Made by a program: the position numbers and the translations under genes. A stretch of DNA of 52,559 nucleotides from Lachnospiraceae bacterium (lineage in GTDB: Bacteria; Bacillota; Clostridia; Lachnospirales; Lachnospiraceae), in contig CAJTFX010000032.1 in NCBI GenBank assembly GCA_910575555.1, forward strand, positions 1 through 52,559, read 5' to 3'. Under the pieces are notes generated by a model that saw only the letters and a list, made by a program, of their open reading frames with translations, made no database searches and was not told the origin of the DNA. Shown piece after piece: positions 33,584-42,381 of the stretch. Every line of letters starts with the position of its first letter. The stretch's first letter is position 1.

Positions 33584-35285
33584 GGTGAAGGAAAACTTCG
33601 GCATCCGCACCCTTTTACTGGATGCAGGCCACGGGCTCCGTTTAAACGGAATAGAAGTGAAGCTGCGGGGAACCTGTATTCACCATGACAACGGTATTTT
33701 AGGGGCAAACACCTGGAAAGAGGCGGAAGAACGAAGAATCAGACAATTGAAAGAGGCAGGTTTTAACAGTGTTCGAAGCTCCCACCATCCTATGAGCAAA
33801 GCAATGCTGGACGCATGTGACAAATACGGAATGCTTGTGATGGATGAAATCAGCGATATGTGGACGGTCCACAAAAACCCCAATGATTTTGCCCTGCATT
33901 TTAAAGAATGTTGGGAAGAAGTGGCAGAACGGATGGTGGCAAAGGATTACAATCATCCTTCCGTAGCTTTGTATTCCACCGGAAATGAGATCTCAGAAGC
34001 CGGTTCGGAAGCCGGAGCCGCCATAAACCGCAGTATGTGCAATAAAATTCATGAACTGGATCATACCCGCTATACCACTATGGGGCAAAACGGGCTGATG
34101 TCTGCAGGAGTCCGGTTAAGACCGCTGATGCAGGAAATTATGGAAAAATTCGGCCCTGTGCAGGCGGCTGGAGAAGGAAACCAGGAAGGCAGCAACGGGT
34201 TTAACAGTTTTATGAGCCTGATGGAAGGAGAACGGGGGGAATATTTTGCAACCCATCCGCTGCTGACAGAGGCATTGGAAGGATGCTCCTCTTCCAGTGA
34301 CATTATCGGGCTGAATTATCTGACCGGACGGCATGTTCTGGAACATGAGCTGCATCCCAATAAAACGGTTGTGGGTACGGAAACCTATCCGGCAGATATT
34401 GTAAGGCTGTGGGGAATTGTAAAACGGCATCCGCATGTACTGGGAGATTTCACCTGGACAGGGTATGATTATCTGGGAGAGGCAGGCTGCGGCATTTTCC
34501 ACTACGATGATTCTGTGAATTTTTCCAGTGTCTTTCCGGAACGGACAGCCTATATCGGAGATTTGGATTTGACGGGTTACCGCCGGCCCATCAGCTATCT
34601 GCGGGAAATAGTGTACGGGCTCCGCAAAGAACCCTATCTTGCAGTGGTGCGCATGAACCGGATGGGTATGAAAGGCTCTAAGACCCCCTGGATGTATAAG
34701 GATAACATCGCAAGCTGGACCTGGCCGGGGTATGAAGGAAAAACCGCATTGGTGGATATCTATGCGGATGCAGAAGAAGCAGAGCTTTTCTTAAACGGCC
34801 GTTCCCTGGGAAGGAAGCCGGCAGGAGAGGAATATGAATTTACCGCATCCTTTGAGGTGCCTTATGAGCCGGGAGAACTGACAGCCGTAAGCTACCGGGA
34901 TGGAAAAGAAACCGGCAGATTTTCCCTTGCGACGGCAGGAGAAGAAGTACACATCTGTGCAGAAGCAGATAAAAAAGAACTGCGTGCAGACGGTGAGGAT
35001 CTTTCCTTCGTTACGGTGAAATTAACGGACAGTGCCGGAATAGAAAATCTTTCTGCATCAAAGAGGGTTTCGGTGTCTGTAAAAGGCGCAGGCAGATTAG
35101 AAGCAATGGGCAGCGCAGACCCTAAATCCCTTGGAAGTTATGACGATTCAGAGTGGGAGACTTATGACGGATATGTGATGTTTGTGGTTCGGGCCGGGGA
35201 AGAAGCAGGCATGATAGAGGTTACCGTTGCGGCAGAGGGGTGTGAAGAGAGGTATATTCCGATAGAGGTAAAGCCGGATAAGTAA
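33571..35285 (+). pseudogene. Glycoside hydrolase family 2 protein, N-terminal domains deleted
   Basis: About 570 residues of a beta-galactosidase/beta-glucuronidase-like GH2 enzyme. The barrel is present with the acid/base Glu in STGNEISE and the nucleophile Glu in VVGTETYP (residues 138 and 269 counted from the ATG at 33576). It is followed by a DUF4982-like Ig domain (ELFLNGRSLGRKP) and a further Ig-like domain. The sugar-binding and first Ig domains (about 200-250 residues) are missing, because a deletion joins the gene to the transporter fragment at about 33571. No ribosome binding site of its own is visible; the ATG at 33576 overlaps the end of the transporter fragment, so reinitiation might occur. 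Activity is doubtful. Confidence 0.85.
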
Positions 35286-35320
35286 AAGTTCCGATAGAGG
35301 TAAAGCTGGATAAGTAAAAT
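35257..35320 (+). repeat. Tandem 32-bp duplication at the end of the GH2 gene
   Basis: Two copies of a 32-base unit beginning TTCCGATAGAGGTAAAGC and running through the stop codon (35257-35288 and 35289-35320), with two differences. The second copy is outside the frame because the first carries the stop. Confidence 0.9.
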
Positions 35321-35347
35321 CAGCAGACTGGAGGGATTATGCCGGGC

Positions 35348-36484
35348 TCAGTCCAGCATAATCTCCTTCACAGATAATTGTTCTATTTTCTTTGTATAGG
35401 AAAACATCAGCATCTCATAGAGGATAAGGAAAACGGCCAGGGCTATCAGCATTACCGGGAGGTCAAACTGGTAGTCCGGCACGCCTTCCATATCCTTAAA
35501 AATAATAGTTACCGCAATTTTTAAAAGCGTATACTGGTAAACAGTGCCTAATGCAAACCCCAGATATGCCCAGGGACGGTAGCCGCTTAAGACGGCTTTT
35601 TGACACTCCTTTGCACTGTAGCCGAAAACTTTCATCATGGTGATGGTTTTTCTGTTTGCTTTGATCACAGAAGTTGTGGCAATGAACAGTGTAACTACGG
35701 CAAGAACCAGGCCGATTGCCATAACCATAATGCTCATCATGCGGCTTGCCAGTTCATCCATACTAAAAGACATTTGCGTCATTGCGGAGAAACAGAATAC
35801 GGCAAAAGTAATGAAAAAAATCAGGGATTTTTTCTGTCTCACATTGCTTCTTTGAAGTTCCTGTAAAAAGGGCAAATCAGTGTCTTTTTTTGCAGGAACA
35901 ATTTTATAGGCAGATTGTTCCCGCATCAGTTGAAGGGCAGGAACTTTTAATTTTATGTAACTGTAGAGAATTGCTAAAATAGAAAAGAAAATTGTGGGAA
36001 GCAGTACGAGGGCCATGCACAACTTTGGGTGAAAAGTAATGGGAACCTCCGGCAGATACCCGTCTTTGTTCTGCAGCTCATATAATTTTGGCATCAGCAG
36101 ATGGGCAAAAGCATAGCCCAGGGCGGTTCCGGCAAATACCGGAAGGCCGAACATACGGAAATTCCCGGCTATGGTAAGTCTGGTGTATCCCAACGCTTTT
36201 AAAACGCCAAGCTGTTTTTGGCGGGTGTCAACGTAATGTCTGATATCAAAACATAAAAGAACAACGGTAGTCAAAAGCAGGCAGCCGCCGGACACTGTGC
36301 TGACTACTTTTGACGTGCTGCATTGCGCTTCATAAAATATCTGTGAAACTTCTGTTGTTATGAGGTTTTCTACAGTGATAAGATCCAGATAATAATTTAA
36401 AAACATGGTGGAAACGAGTACGGCGCAGAAGCTTACGATAAACATGCCAATCATTTTGTAGATATCTTTGAAATTCACAATCAT
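35348..36484 (-). CDS. FtsX-like ABC transporter permease
   Basis: 378 residues from the ATG at 36484, seven bases after AGGAGG; the frame extends to 36502 but lacks a better start. About eight hydrophobic segments in two FtsX-type groups are seen; both contain the cytoplasmic loop pattern KQLGVLKALGYTRL and KTITMMKVFGYSAKE. It has little of the large extracellular loop of MacB/LolE proteins, so it is compact. It forms an exporter or membrane stress system with the ATPase encoded 11 bases upstream. The substrate is unknown; relatives extrude antimicrobial peptides or lipoproteins. Confidence 0.87.
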   Translation of the reverse strand: MIVNFKDIYKMIGMFIVSFCAVLVSTMFLNYYLDLITVENLITTEVSQIFYEAQCSTSKVVSTVSGGCLLLTTVVLLCFDIRHYVDTRQKQLGVLKALGYTRLTIAGNFRMFGLPVFAGTALGYAFAHLLMPKLYELQNKDGYLPEVPITFHPKLCMALVLLPTIFFSILAILYSYIKLKVPALQLMREQSAYKIVPAKKDTDLPFLQELQRSNVRQKKSLIFFITFAVFCFSAMTQMSFSMDELASRMMSIMVMAIGLVLAVVTLFIATTSVIKANRKTITMMKVFGYSAKECQKAVLSGYRPWAYLGFALGTVYQYTLLKIAVTIIFKDMEGVPDYQFDLPVMLIALAVFLILYEMLMFSYTKKIEQLSVKEIMLD

Positions 36485-36495
36485 AGTACTTCCTC

Positions 36496-37188
36496 CTACC
36501 ATGCGATTTGATATGCGGATTTTGGATGTTCATTCTGATATTGCGTTACAATTTTACCGCTGTTCATGGAGATGACAGTGTCCGCCATTTCTGCAATATT
36601 CTGGTTGTGAGTGACCATTACCATGGTAAATGCCAATTCTTTTTTCAGACTGCAGATTAAATCCAGTACCAGGCGGCCGGTGGCTTCATCCAGCGCTCCG
36701 GTTGGTTCGTCCAGGTACAGCACCTTCGGACGTTTTGCCAAAGCCCGTGCAACCGATACCCGCTGCTGCTCTCCGCCGCTTAATTCATGGGGATACTTTT
36801 TCATTTTGCCTGCAAGTCCCACGGCCTCGATGAGACTGCGGTAGTCTTTATTTTTTACCAGATCTGCTCCCATTTTTACATTTTTCTCCACATTCAGATT
36901 GGGCAGCAGAAAATATTGCTGAAACACGTATCCAATGGTCTTTTTCCGAAAAAGGGTGATTTCCCCGTCGCTCATGCCGCAGATATTTTGGCCGTTGTAA
37001 CAAACCGTTCCGGCGTCCGCAGGTTCCAGGCCGGAAATTACGTTTAATAGGGTGGATTTGCCAGAACCAGAGGCCCCTAGTATGGCTACAAAATCTCCGT
37101 CGTTGATTTCCAGTGAAATGCCTTTCAGCACTTCGGTTTTGCTGTCTTTCGTCCCGTAATATTTGTGTAAATTTTTAATTTGAATCAT
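36496..37188 (-). CDS. ABC transporter ATP-binding protein (LolD/MacB type)
   Basis: 230 residues. Walker [10 protein letters not shown] at about 38-46, Q-loop [13 protein letters not shown], signature LSGGEQQR, Walker [14 protein letters not shown] and switch His in MVTHN. It powers the FtsX-like permease. The pair lies downstream of a TetR gene in the same direction, a usual arrangement for drug or peptide exporters under self-regulated control. Confidence 0.95.
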   Translation of the reverse strand: MIQIKNLHKYYGTKDSKTEVLKGISLEINDGDFVAILGASGSGKSTLLNVISGLEPADAGTVCYNGQNICGMSDGEITLFRKKTIGYVFQQYFLLPNLNVEKNVKMGADLVKNKDYRSLIEAVGLAGKMKKYPHELSGGEQQRVSVARALAKRPKVLYLDEPTGALDEATGRLVLDLICSLKKELAFTMVMVTHNQNIAEMADTVISMNSGKIVTQYQNEHPKSAYQIAW

Positions 37189-37256
37189 ATTCTGCGCTGC
37201 CTTTCTGATAGGAAAGCATGTTTGAAATGTTACACATGTTGCTATAAAAGATTAAA

Positions 37257-37823
37257 TTAAGTGTTTTTCTCAAACAGCAAGAGACCCTGAAAAACCTCTG
37301 TTAATCGTTCTTCCAACTGTTCTGCAGTGTAACTGCATAGCCCCGTGGCAAACATGGCGGCGATGCCATGGGTATAGGTCCACAAATGCTGATAGATTTT
37401 TTCTGCAGTTTTTCTGTCCAGATGATAAGGTTCCTGTACAGACTGCAGGATTCTGCCATAATGCTGGTCTATCACAGGCAGGATGGCAGAGATATTTTTG
37501 GAATCGACAGGGCTCATAAACAAAAGCTGAAAAAGCCGGGGTTCTTCCATGGCAAAGCGAATATAGGCAATTCCCACTCCCCGGAAGGGAGGTTTGCTCT
37601 TTAGCCCCTCCTCTACATACTGTCCATACAGTTCTTTTGATTTGAGAATTATAAGTTCCCTGACTTCTTCCATACTCTTGAAAACAGTGAAAATCGGCCT
37701 TGCGGAACTGCCCAGCCGGTTTCCCAATTCTCTGGCAGTAACGGCGCCAATGCCATGCTCCCTTGTGATGTCAAGGGCTGCGCGCAGGATTTCTTCTGGG
37801 GTAAATTTGGCTTTCGGGGGCAT
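37257..37823 (-). CDS. TetR-family transcriptional regulator
   Basis: 188 residues. The N-terminal helix-turn-helix (about 8-55: TPEEILRAALDITREHGIGAV and RELGNRLGSSARPIFTVFKS) is followed by an all-helical ligand domain. It is transcribed ahead of the ABC transporter genes, 68 bases apart. A perfect 9-bp dyad lies 14 bases upstream of its start codon, suited for autorepression. The inducer is probably a toxic compound or membrane stress signal; unknown. Confidence 0.9.
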   Translation of the reverse strand: MPPKAKFTPEEILRAALDITREHGIGAVTARELGNRLGSSARPIFTVFKSMEEVRELIILKSKELYGQYVEEGLKSKPPFRGVGIAYIRFAMEEPRLFQLLFMSPVDSKNISAILPVIDQHYGRILQSVQEPYHLDRKTAEKIYQHLWTYTHGIAAMFATGLCSYTAEQLEERLTEVFQGLLLFEKNT

Positions 37824-37837
37824 GAAAACTCCTTTCT

Positions 37838-37865
37838 AAAACAATCGTTTTAAATTGATTGTTTT
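37838..37865. promoter_or_regulatory. TetR operator candidate
   Basis: Perfect inverted repeat AAAACAATC / GATTGTTTT with a 10-base AT spacer, 14 bases upstream of the TetR start codon and overlapping its promoter zone. Confidence 0.7.
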
Positions 37866-37996
37866 ATTATAGAGCTAAGTAAAGGTTTTGTCAAGATTTT
37901 TATTATATAGATGGCGATTAATTGACTCTAATCTGCGCCGAGCAGGGCCGCTTTGCTGCATGTACATATTTGTGCGAGTGCGCACCCTCCGAAGGG

Positions 37997-38033
37997 CTAT
38001 AAATTTGGCGGTTTTTAATAACCAAATTTATAG
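37997..38033. repeat. 12-bp inverted repeat between TetR and WYL genes
   Basis: CTATAAATTTGG / CCAAATTTATAG, perfect, with a 13-base loop. It lies in the 273-base stretch between the TetR start and the WYL gene end. No T-tract follows on either strand, so its role (terminator or operator) is open. Confidence 0.6.
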
Positions 38034-38096
38034 AAGAGAGGAATGAATCAGCATCCTGTTTTTCTATAATTTAAGAAGTCATTTCCATCTGCTTTT

Positions 38097-39032
38097 TCAG
38101 CTTTTTTTCAAATTGTTAAGAAATCTGTCATTTCCCACAACCTTAAGCATAGGCCCAAAAGATAAAACCTCAATCAGTAATTCCGTTTCCATTGCCTGAT
38201 TGTAATAGATCAGGCATTCATAGGTGTTTTCACCGATTTTCCGGGTGTTTTTCTTGTAATTTGCAAAATGAAGCATGGCCCGTTCCAGGGCGTTGCGCTT
38301 GTTGAGGATATGCAGCCGGAGGGGTTCTTTATAATAGGAATCCTGGATCAGGGCGTTTAAATCCATCTGCCCAGTGAAAAATTTGTCCGTCAGGCATACC
38401 TTCTGAATGCGGGCGATATTCAGGATTTCCAGGCGCATTCTGCCATTTTTCGCATGTTTCAGGGCAAGCAGCCGAAACTTGTCATTTTTTACCGAATATT
38501 CCAGGCGCGCAGGCACATAGTAGTGGTGAACCCGGGCTCCGTTGGGGGAATTGTAGTCAATATCTGCGTATTGACGGTTTTTTTGCGCAGAAAGCAGAGT
38601 GCGGAACTTGCTGCGGTAAGCATCGTCTGTGTAAGGATCGCCGTCCGTGAACCGGTCAAAGTAGTAAATTTGCTTCGGATGCCAGAGAGGCTCTACAGAA
38701 TTCAGCATATGCTCCAGTGAGTGTAATTGTTCCCGGTTTAAAAAGAGCGTGATGCGGGGATCAGACAGTAGTGCTTTCAGATAAGATTTCTGAAGGCGGG
38801 AAAGAGGTGTGAGAAATTCAGAATTTATTTTGGAAAAATAAAGCTCATGTTCCTTTTGAAATAAATTCCAGTTTCCGTTTTCCAGTTTGGGAATGATGGC
38901 AAGGAGGCTTTCTTCAAAGCCTTCTTTGCAGATCCGGCTGCGGATTTCATCTGCGGTAAGGGCATTCTGACAGGTCAGCAGATGGCGCATCACCTGGTAA
39001 TAACAGCTGTAAATTTCAGAAAACAGTTCCAT
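38097..39032 (-). CDS. WYL-domain protein 1
   Basis: 311 residues from the ATG at 39032, nine bases after AGGAGG; the open frame extends to 39176, but this would overlap deep into the previous gene. The central part (RVHHYYVPARLEYSVKNDKFRLLALKH) is a WYL-type Sm-like fold, preceded by helices that may be a degenerate winged helix. WYL proteins are regulators that sense nucleic acid or small ligands. The gene overlaps the end of the second WYL gene by 17 bases, so both are made together, probably as partners. Confidence 0.78.
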   Translation of the reverse strand: MELFSEIYSCYYQVMRHLLTCQNALTADEIRSRICKEGFEESLLAIIPKLENGNWNLFQKEHELYFSKINSEFLTPLSRLQKSYLKALLSDPRITLFLNREQLHSLEHMLNSVEPLWHPKQIYYFDRFTDGDPYTDDAYRSKFRTLLSAQKNRQYADIDYNSPNGARVHHYYVPARLEYSVKNDKFRLLALKHAKNGRMRLEILNIARIQKVCLTDKFFTGQMDLNALIQDSYYKEPLRLHILNKRNALERAMLHFANYKKNTRKIGENTYECLIYYNQAMETELLIEVLSFGPMLKVVGNDRFLNNLKKS

Positions 39033-40275
39033 CTGTGTTTCCTCCTGTCTGATACATCTGATACATATCCTCCAAATCCTGGTAAAACCGCTGTTCCACA
39101 GATTTGGCCGTACATTCCAGCGACAGAATTCTTCCGGTAAAGGTTCGTACCCAGGGCAGCATTTCATTACAGTCAAAAGACTCCCGTTGGTACTGCCAGG
39201 TATTTTCTCCCATCCGTGTGACAGAGCCTCCTCGTCCCTCCCGTTTCAGGCGGTCGACGATATAGAGCTCACGGGGCTCTTTTACATACAGCGTCATGGT
39301 TAAGGTGTCAAGATGATGACGCTCCGTTCCCTGAAAAGATACGCCCCAGAGCAGGCAGCGGTTTCGCTCCAGTTTCTCCTGCAAACCGTCATATTCCGGC
39401 GCAGGTTCCAGGCAGCCCACCTGTTTGACAGTGTCCAGGCGAAAACAGGTAAAACGTTTGCTTCTTTTGACATATCCGCAGAGAAAACGCCTGCCGCTTC
39501 TGGCGCTGACAAATATCTGCAGGGGGATACAGCTTGCAGTATTTTCCAGACCTTTTTTGGAACTTTTGATGGTAAGCTCTACGTTTAATTTCCGGTTCAT
39601 GGCATTCAAAAGGGACAGGAGTATTTCATCTTCCAGGGTATGCACGAAAAAGCTGTGTTTTACCCGAAAGCTCCGATTCTGGCTTTCCAGTTGCTCCAGA
39701 ATTTCATTTCCGATAATGCCAAGACAGCCTGCCATCTGGTAAAAAGCCAGGGCGTCCCTGGCAGATTCATTGGATTTCAGCCAATGGGACAGACGATTAT
39801 CCAGGAAAAACCGGACGGCCTTTCCGCTTTTTTCCCTGCCTAAAAGCCCTTCTTTTTCATAAGCATTGCACTTGCGGCGGACAGTCTGAATGTCAAACAG
39901 CGTCTCATAGTCTGTCAGCAGCCGGTCTGTCAGTTCTTCTGCGGTCAGGGACTGTCCATCCTGAAGCAGATCCAGAATCAGAAAATGAAGCACAATGTCA
40001 TTGTCCGTAAAACTTTTTGTTTTCCATACCCGAAACAGGGGATTGGAATCCAAAAGGCCGCTGTCGATGGCAAGTGAAATATTAAAGCCGCCGGGCACAT
40101 AATCTCTCTGCACGAAGGGGCCGAGCCAGCTTTCCAGGCGTCTGCGCTCGTTATCGTAAGTGCGGGGGCTTTTTTCCTTAAATTCATTGCGGGTTTTAAA
40201 GCCGTAGACAAAGAAATCCCTGACATATTCTCTTGTTTTTGGAAAACTTTTGATTAATTCCTGAAAATTTGACAT
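39016..40275 (-). CDS. WYL-domain protein 2
   Basis: 419 residues. N-terminal region is long and helical with winged-helix character (LTAEELTDRLLTDYETLFDIQTVRRKCNAYEKEGLLGREK). The WYL segment SGRRFLCGYVKRSKRFTCFRLDTVKQV carries the usual G-Y and FRLD motifs. A C-terminal extension (WCX-like, ELYIVDRLKREGRGGSVTRMGENTWQY) follows. It is divergent from rtcB with 255 bases between, suggesting that the WYL pair regulates the RNA ligase. Confidence 0.82.
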   Translation of the reverse strand: MSNFQELIKSFPKTREYVRDFFVYGFKTRNEFKEKSPRTYDNERRRLESWLGPFVQRDYVPGGFNISLAIDSGLLDSNPLFRVWKTKSFTDNDIVLHFLILDLLQDGQSLTAEELTDRLLTDYETLFDIQTVRRKCNAYEKEGLLGREKSGKAVRFFLDNRLSHWLKSNESARDALAFYQMAGCLGIIGNEILEQLESQNRSFRVKHSFFVHTLEDEILLSLLNAMNRKLNVELTIKSSKKGLENTASCIPLQIFVSARSGRRFLCGYVKRSKRFTCFRLDTVKQVGCLEPAPEYDGLQEKLERNRCLLWGVSFQGTERHHLDTLTMTLYVKEPRELYIVDRLKREGRGGSVTRMGENTWQYQRESFDCNEMLPWVRTFTGRILSLECTAKSVEQRFYQDLEDMYQMYQTGGNTDGTVF

Positions 40276-40530
40276 GTTTCCTCTCCTGATAGTTGATAAA
40301 AGCTGTTTTTAGGAACTGTGCAGAAATAATGCCATCTGTATTAAAGTAAGAAGTTTTCTATAGTTTACCATGAAGTTTTGCAGGAAACAATATTGGCAGG
40401 ACCAATTTCTGTACGAAAAAGCTGCCTTTCAGCGGCCTTAAAAAAGTTCGCAACCTTTTTGATATGATAATTTTCCAAATCCTGTATATAATAAGCCCAT
40501 CAGCAGTAAAACAGAAAGGATGTGGATGAT

Positions 40531-41763
40531 ATGTTTGTACTACATAATGAAAAAACAAGATTTCCGGTAAAGGTATGGTTAGAAAGCAAAGAGCAGTTGG
40601 AGGAAAATTGTCTGGAACAGGCATATCACCTGTCACAGCTTCCGTTTATTCATAAATGGGTCTGCCTGATGCCGGACACCCATGCAGGCAAAGGAATGCC
40701 AATCGGCGGAGTGATTGCGTTAAAGGACACGGTGATTCCCAATGCGGTGGGCGTTGATATCGGCTGCGGCATGGATTTTATACCAACTAACATCCATATG
40801 GATGCGATACAGGAAATCCAAACCGGTAACGGCACGGTGATTCAGGCCATTATCGGAAATATTATGCGGACAATTCCCTTAAATACCGAACGGTATAAAA
40901 TGCCTCAACGGTCCAAAACCCTTGACCGGGCAAAGGAAGAGATGGAGAAATATGAGAAAAATACTGACTTGCTGCCGCTCATTGAGGACGGATATTTCCA
41001 GGTGGGCAGCTTAGGCGGGGGAAATCATTTTATAGAGCTTCAAAAAGATACAGAAGGATATCTCTGTATTATGATTCATTCCGGAAGCCGCCATATGGGA
41101 AAGGCAATCTGCGATTATTTTCATGAGACAGCCAGAGAACTGAACCGGAACTGGCACAGTGAAGTAAAGGATGAGTACCGCCTGGCTTTTCTGCCGGTAC
41201 AGTCCCGGGAAGGGCGGCAGTATATCAGCTGGATGAATCTGGCAATGGATTATGCCTTTGAAAACAGGGCGCGAATGCTGGAGAAAGTGTGTGAAATTGT
41301 AACGGAAGTCATTGAAAGACATACAGACCTGAAGGTGGAATTTGGAGAGGAAATCAATTGCCATCATAATTATGCCGCATTGGAAAACCATTATGACGCC
41401 AATGTGTGGGTGCACCGCAAGGGGGCTACCAGAGTGCGGGAAGGAGAGCTTGCGGTGATACCGGGAGCCATGGGTTCTTACAGTTATGTGGTGGAAGGAA
41501 AAGGAAACAAAGAGTCCTTCTGTTCATCCTCCCACGGAGCCGGCAGAAATTATTCCAGAACAGGGGCAATGCAGGCTTTTTCTGTGGAGCAGGTGATGGT
41601 AGATTTAAAGGAACAGGGAATTGTTTTAGGGAAACGTAAGAAAAATGATGTACCGGAGGAATGCCGGTTTGCCTATAAAGATATTGATGAAGTGATGGCT
41701 CAGCAGTCGGAGCTTGTTACGCCAATCCGAAAACTGCAGACGGTAGGCGTGGTAAAGGGATAA
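40531..41763 (+). CDS. rtcB: RtcB-family RNA ligase
   Basis: 410 residues from the ATG at 40531; a GTG at 40522 lies only one base after AAAGGA and is less likely. Manganese and guanylate motifs are present: CLMPDTHAGKGMPIGGV, GVDIGCGM with the metal Cys, GSLGGGNHFIE, HSGSRHMG, CHHNYA and the guanylated-His segment SSSHGAGRNYSR. RtcB joins RNA 2',3'-cyclic phosphate or 3'-phosphate ends to 5'-hydroxyl ends using GTP, repairing cut tRNA or rRNA. No RtcA cyclase and no archease gene is adjacent. The regulators on the other side are WYL proteins instead of the sigma54 RtcR of E. coli. Confidence 0.94.
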   Translation: MFVLHNEKTRFPVKVWLESKEQLEENCLEQAYHLSQLPFIHKWVCLMPDTHAGKGMPIGGVIALKDTVIPNAVGVDIGCGMDFIPTNIHMDAIQEIQTGNGTVIQAIIGNIMRTIPLNTERYKMPQRSKTLDRAKEEMEKYEKNTDLLPLIEDGYFQVGSLGGGNHFIELQKDTEGYLCIMIHSGSRHMGKAICDYFHETARELNRNWHSEVKDEYRLAFLPVQSREGRQYISWMNLAMDYAFENRARMLEKVCEIVTEVIERHTDLKVEFGEEINCHHNYAALENHYDANVWVHRKGATRVREGELAVIPGAMGSYSYVVEGKGNKESFCSSSHGAGRNYSRTGAMQAFSVEQVMVDLKEQGIVLGKRKKNDVPEECRFAYKDIDEVMAQQSELVTPIRKLQTVGVVKG

Positions 41764-41862
41764 TTTTTGAGACGTTTTAAAGGCAGTGGGCGTCTAATTA
41801 ATAGAACATCGAAAATAGCAAATGATATACGAAACCGAAAGAAAGGAGAGAGCAAATAGACG

Positions 41863-42381
41863 ATGGAACAATTAATTAGAGATGCCCAAAAAAAGAACCC
41901 AGATGCCTTTGAACAATTGATTCAGGGACAGATGCAAATGATGTACAAGATTGCAAAATCCATCCTGAATTCCGATGAAGACGCAGCAGATGCGATACAG
42001 GATACTATCTTGGCATGTTGGGAAAAGTTAGATTCTCTAAAACAAGAACGATATTTTAAGACATGGCTTACCCGCATTTTAGTTAATAAATGCAATGATC
42101 AGATTCGACGGCGGAAGAATTGTATTCCTATGGAAAAGATTATGGAAAAGCCTGCTGAGAATCATGAATTATTGAATCTGGAATGGAACGAGACCTTAAG
42201 CCATTTGGATAAAAAATATCGTTTGGTGCTTATGCTGTATTATGTAGAGGGATTTAAAACCAGTGAAATCAGTAAAATATTGGAAATTCCTGAGTCAACG
42301 GTGCGGACCAGACTTGCAAGAGGAAGGGAGAAATTAACCCTTCTTTGCCGGGCGGATGAAAAAGGGAGGATGCTGTCATGA
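41863..42381 (+). CDS. ECF-type RNA polymerase sigma factor (SigV-like)
   Basis: 172 residues. Region 2 (AFEQLIQGQMQMMYKIAKSILNS and DAADAIQDTILACWEKL) and region 4 (RLVLMLYYVEGFKTSEISKILEI, PESTVRTRLARGREKL) are complete, with no region 3, as in ECF sigma factors. It directs transcription of envelope or lysozyme-stress genes in relatives. The stop overlaps the anti-sigma start by four bases. GGAGAG is 13 bases from the ATG, which is rather far. Confidence 0.92.
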   Translation: MEQLIRDAQKKNPDAFEQLIQGQMQMMYKIAKSILNSDEDAADAIQDTILACWEKLDSLKQERYFKTWLTRILVNKCNDQIRRRKNCIPMEKIMEKPAENHELLNLEWNETLSHLDKKYRLVLMLYYVEGFKTSEISKILEIPESTVRTRLARGREKLTLLCRADEKGRMLS

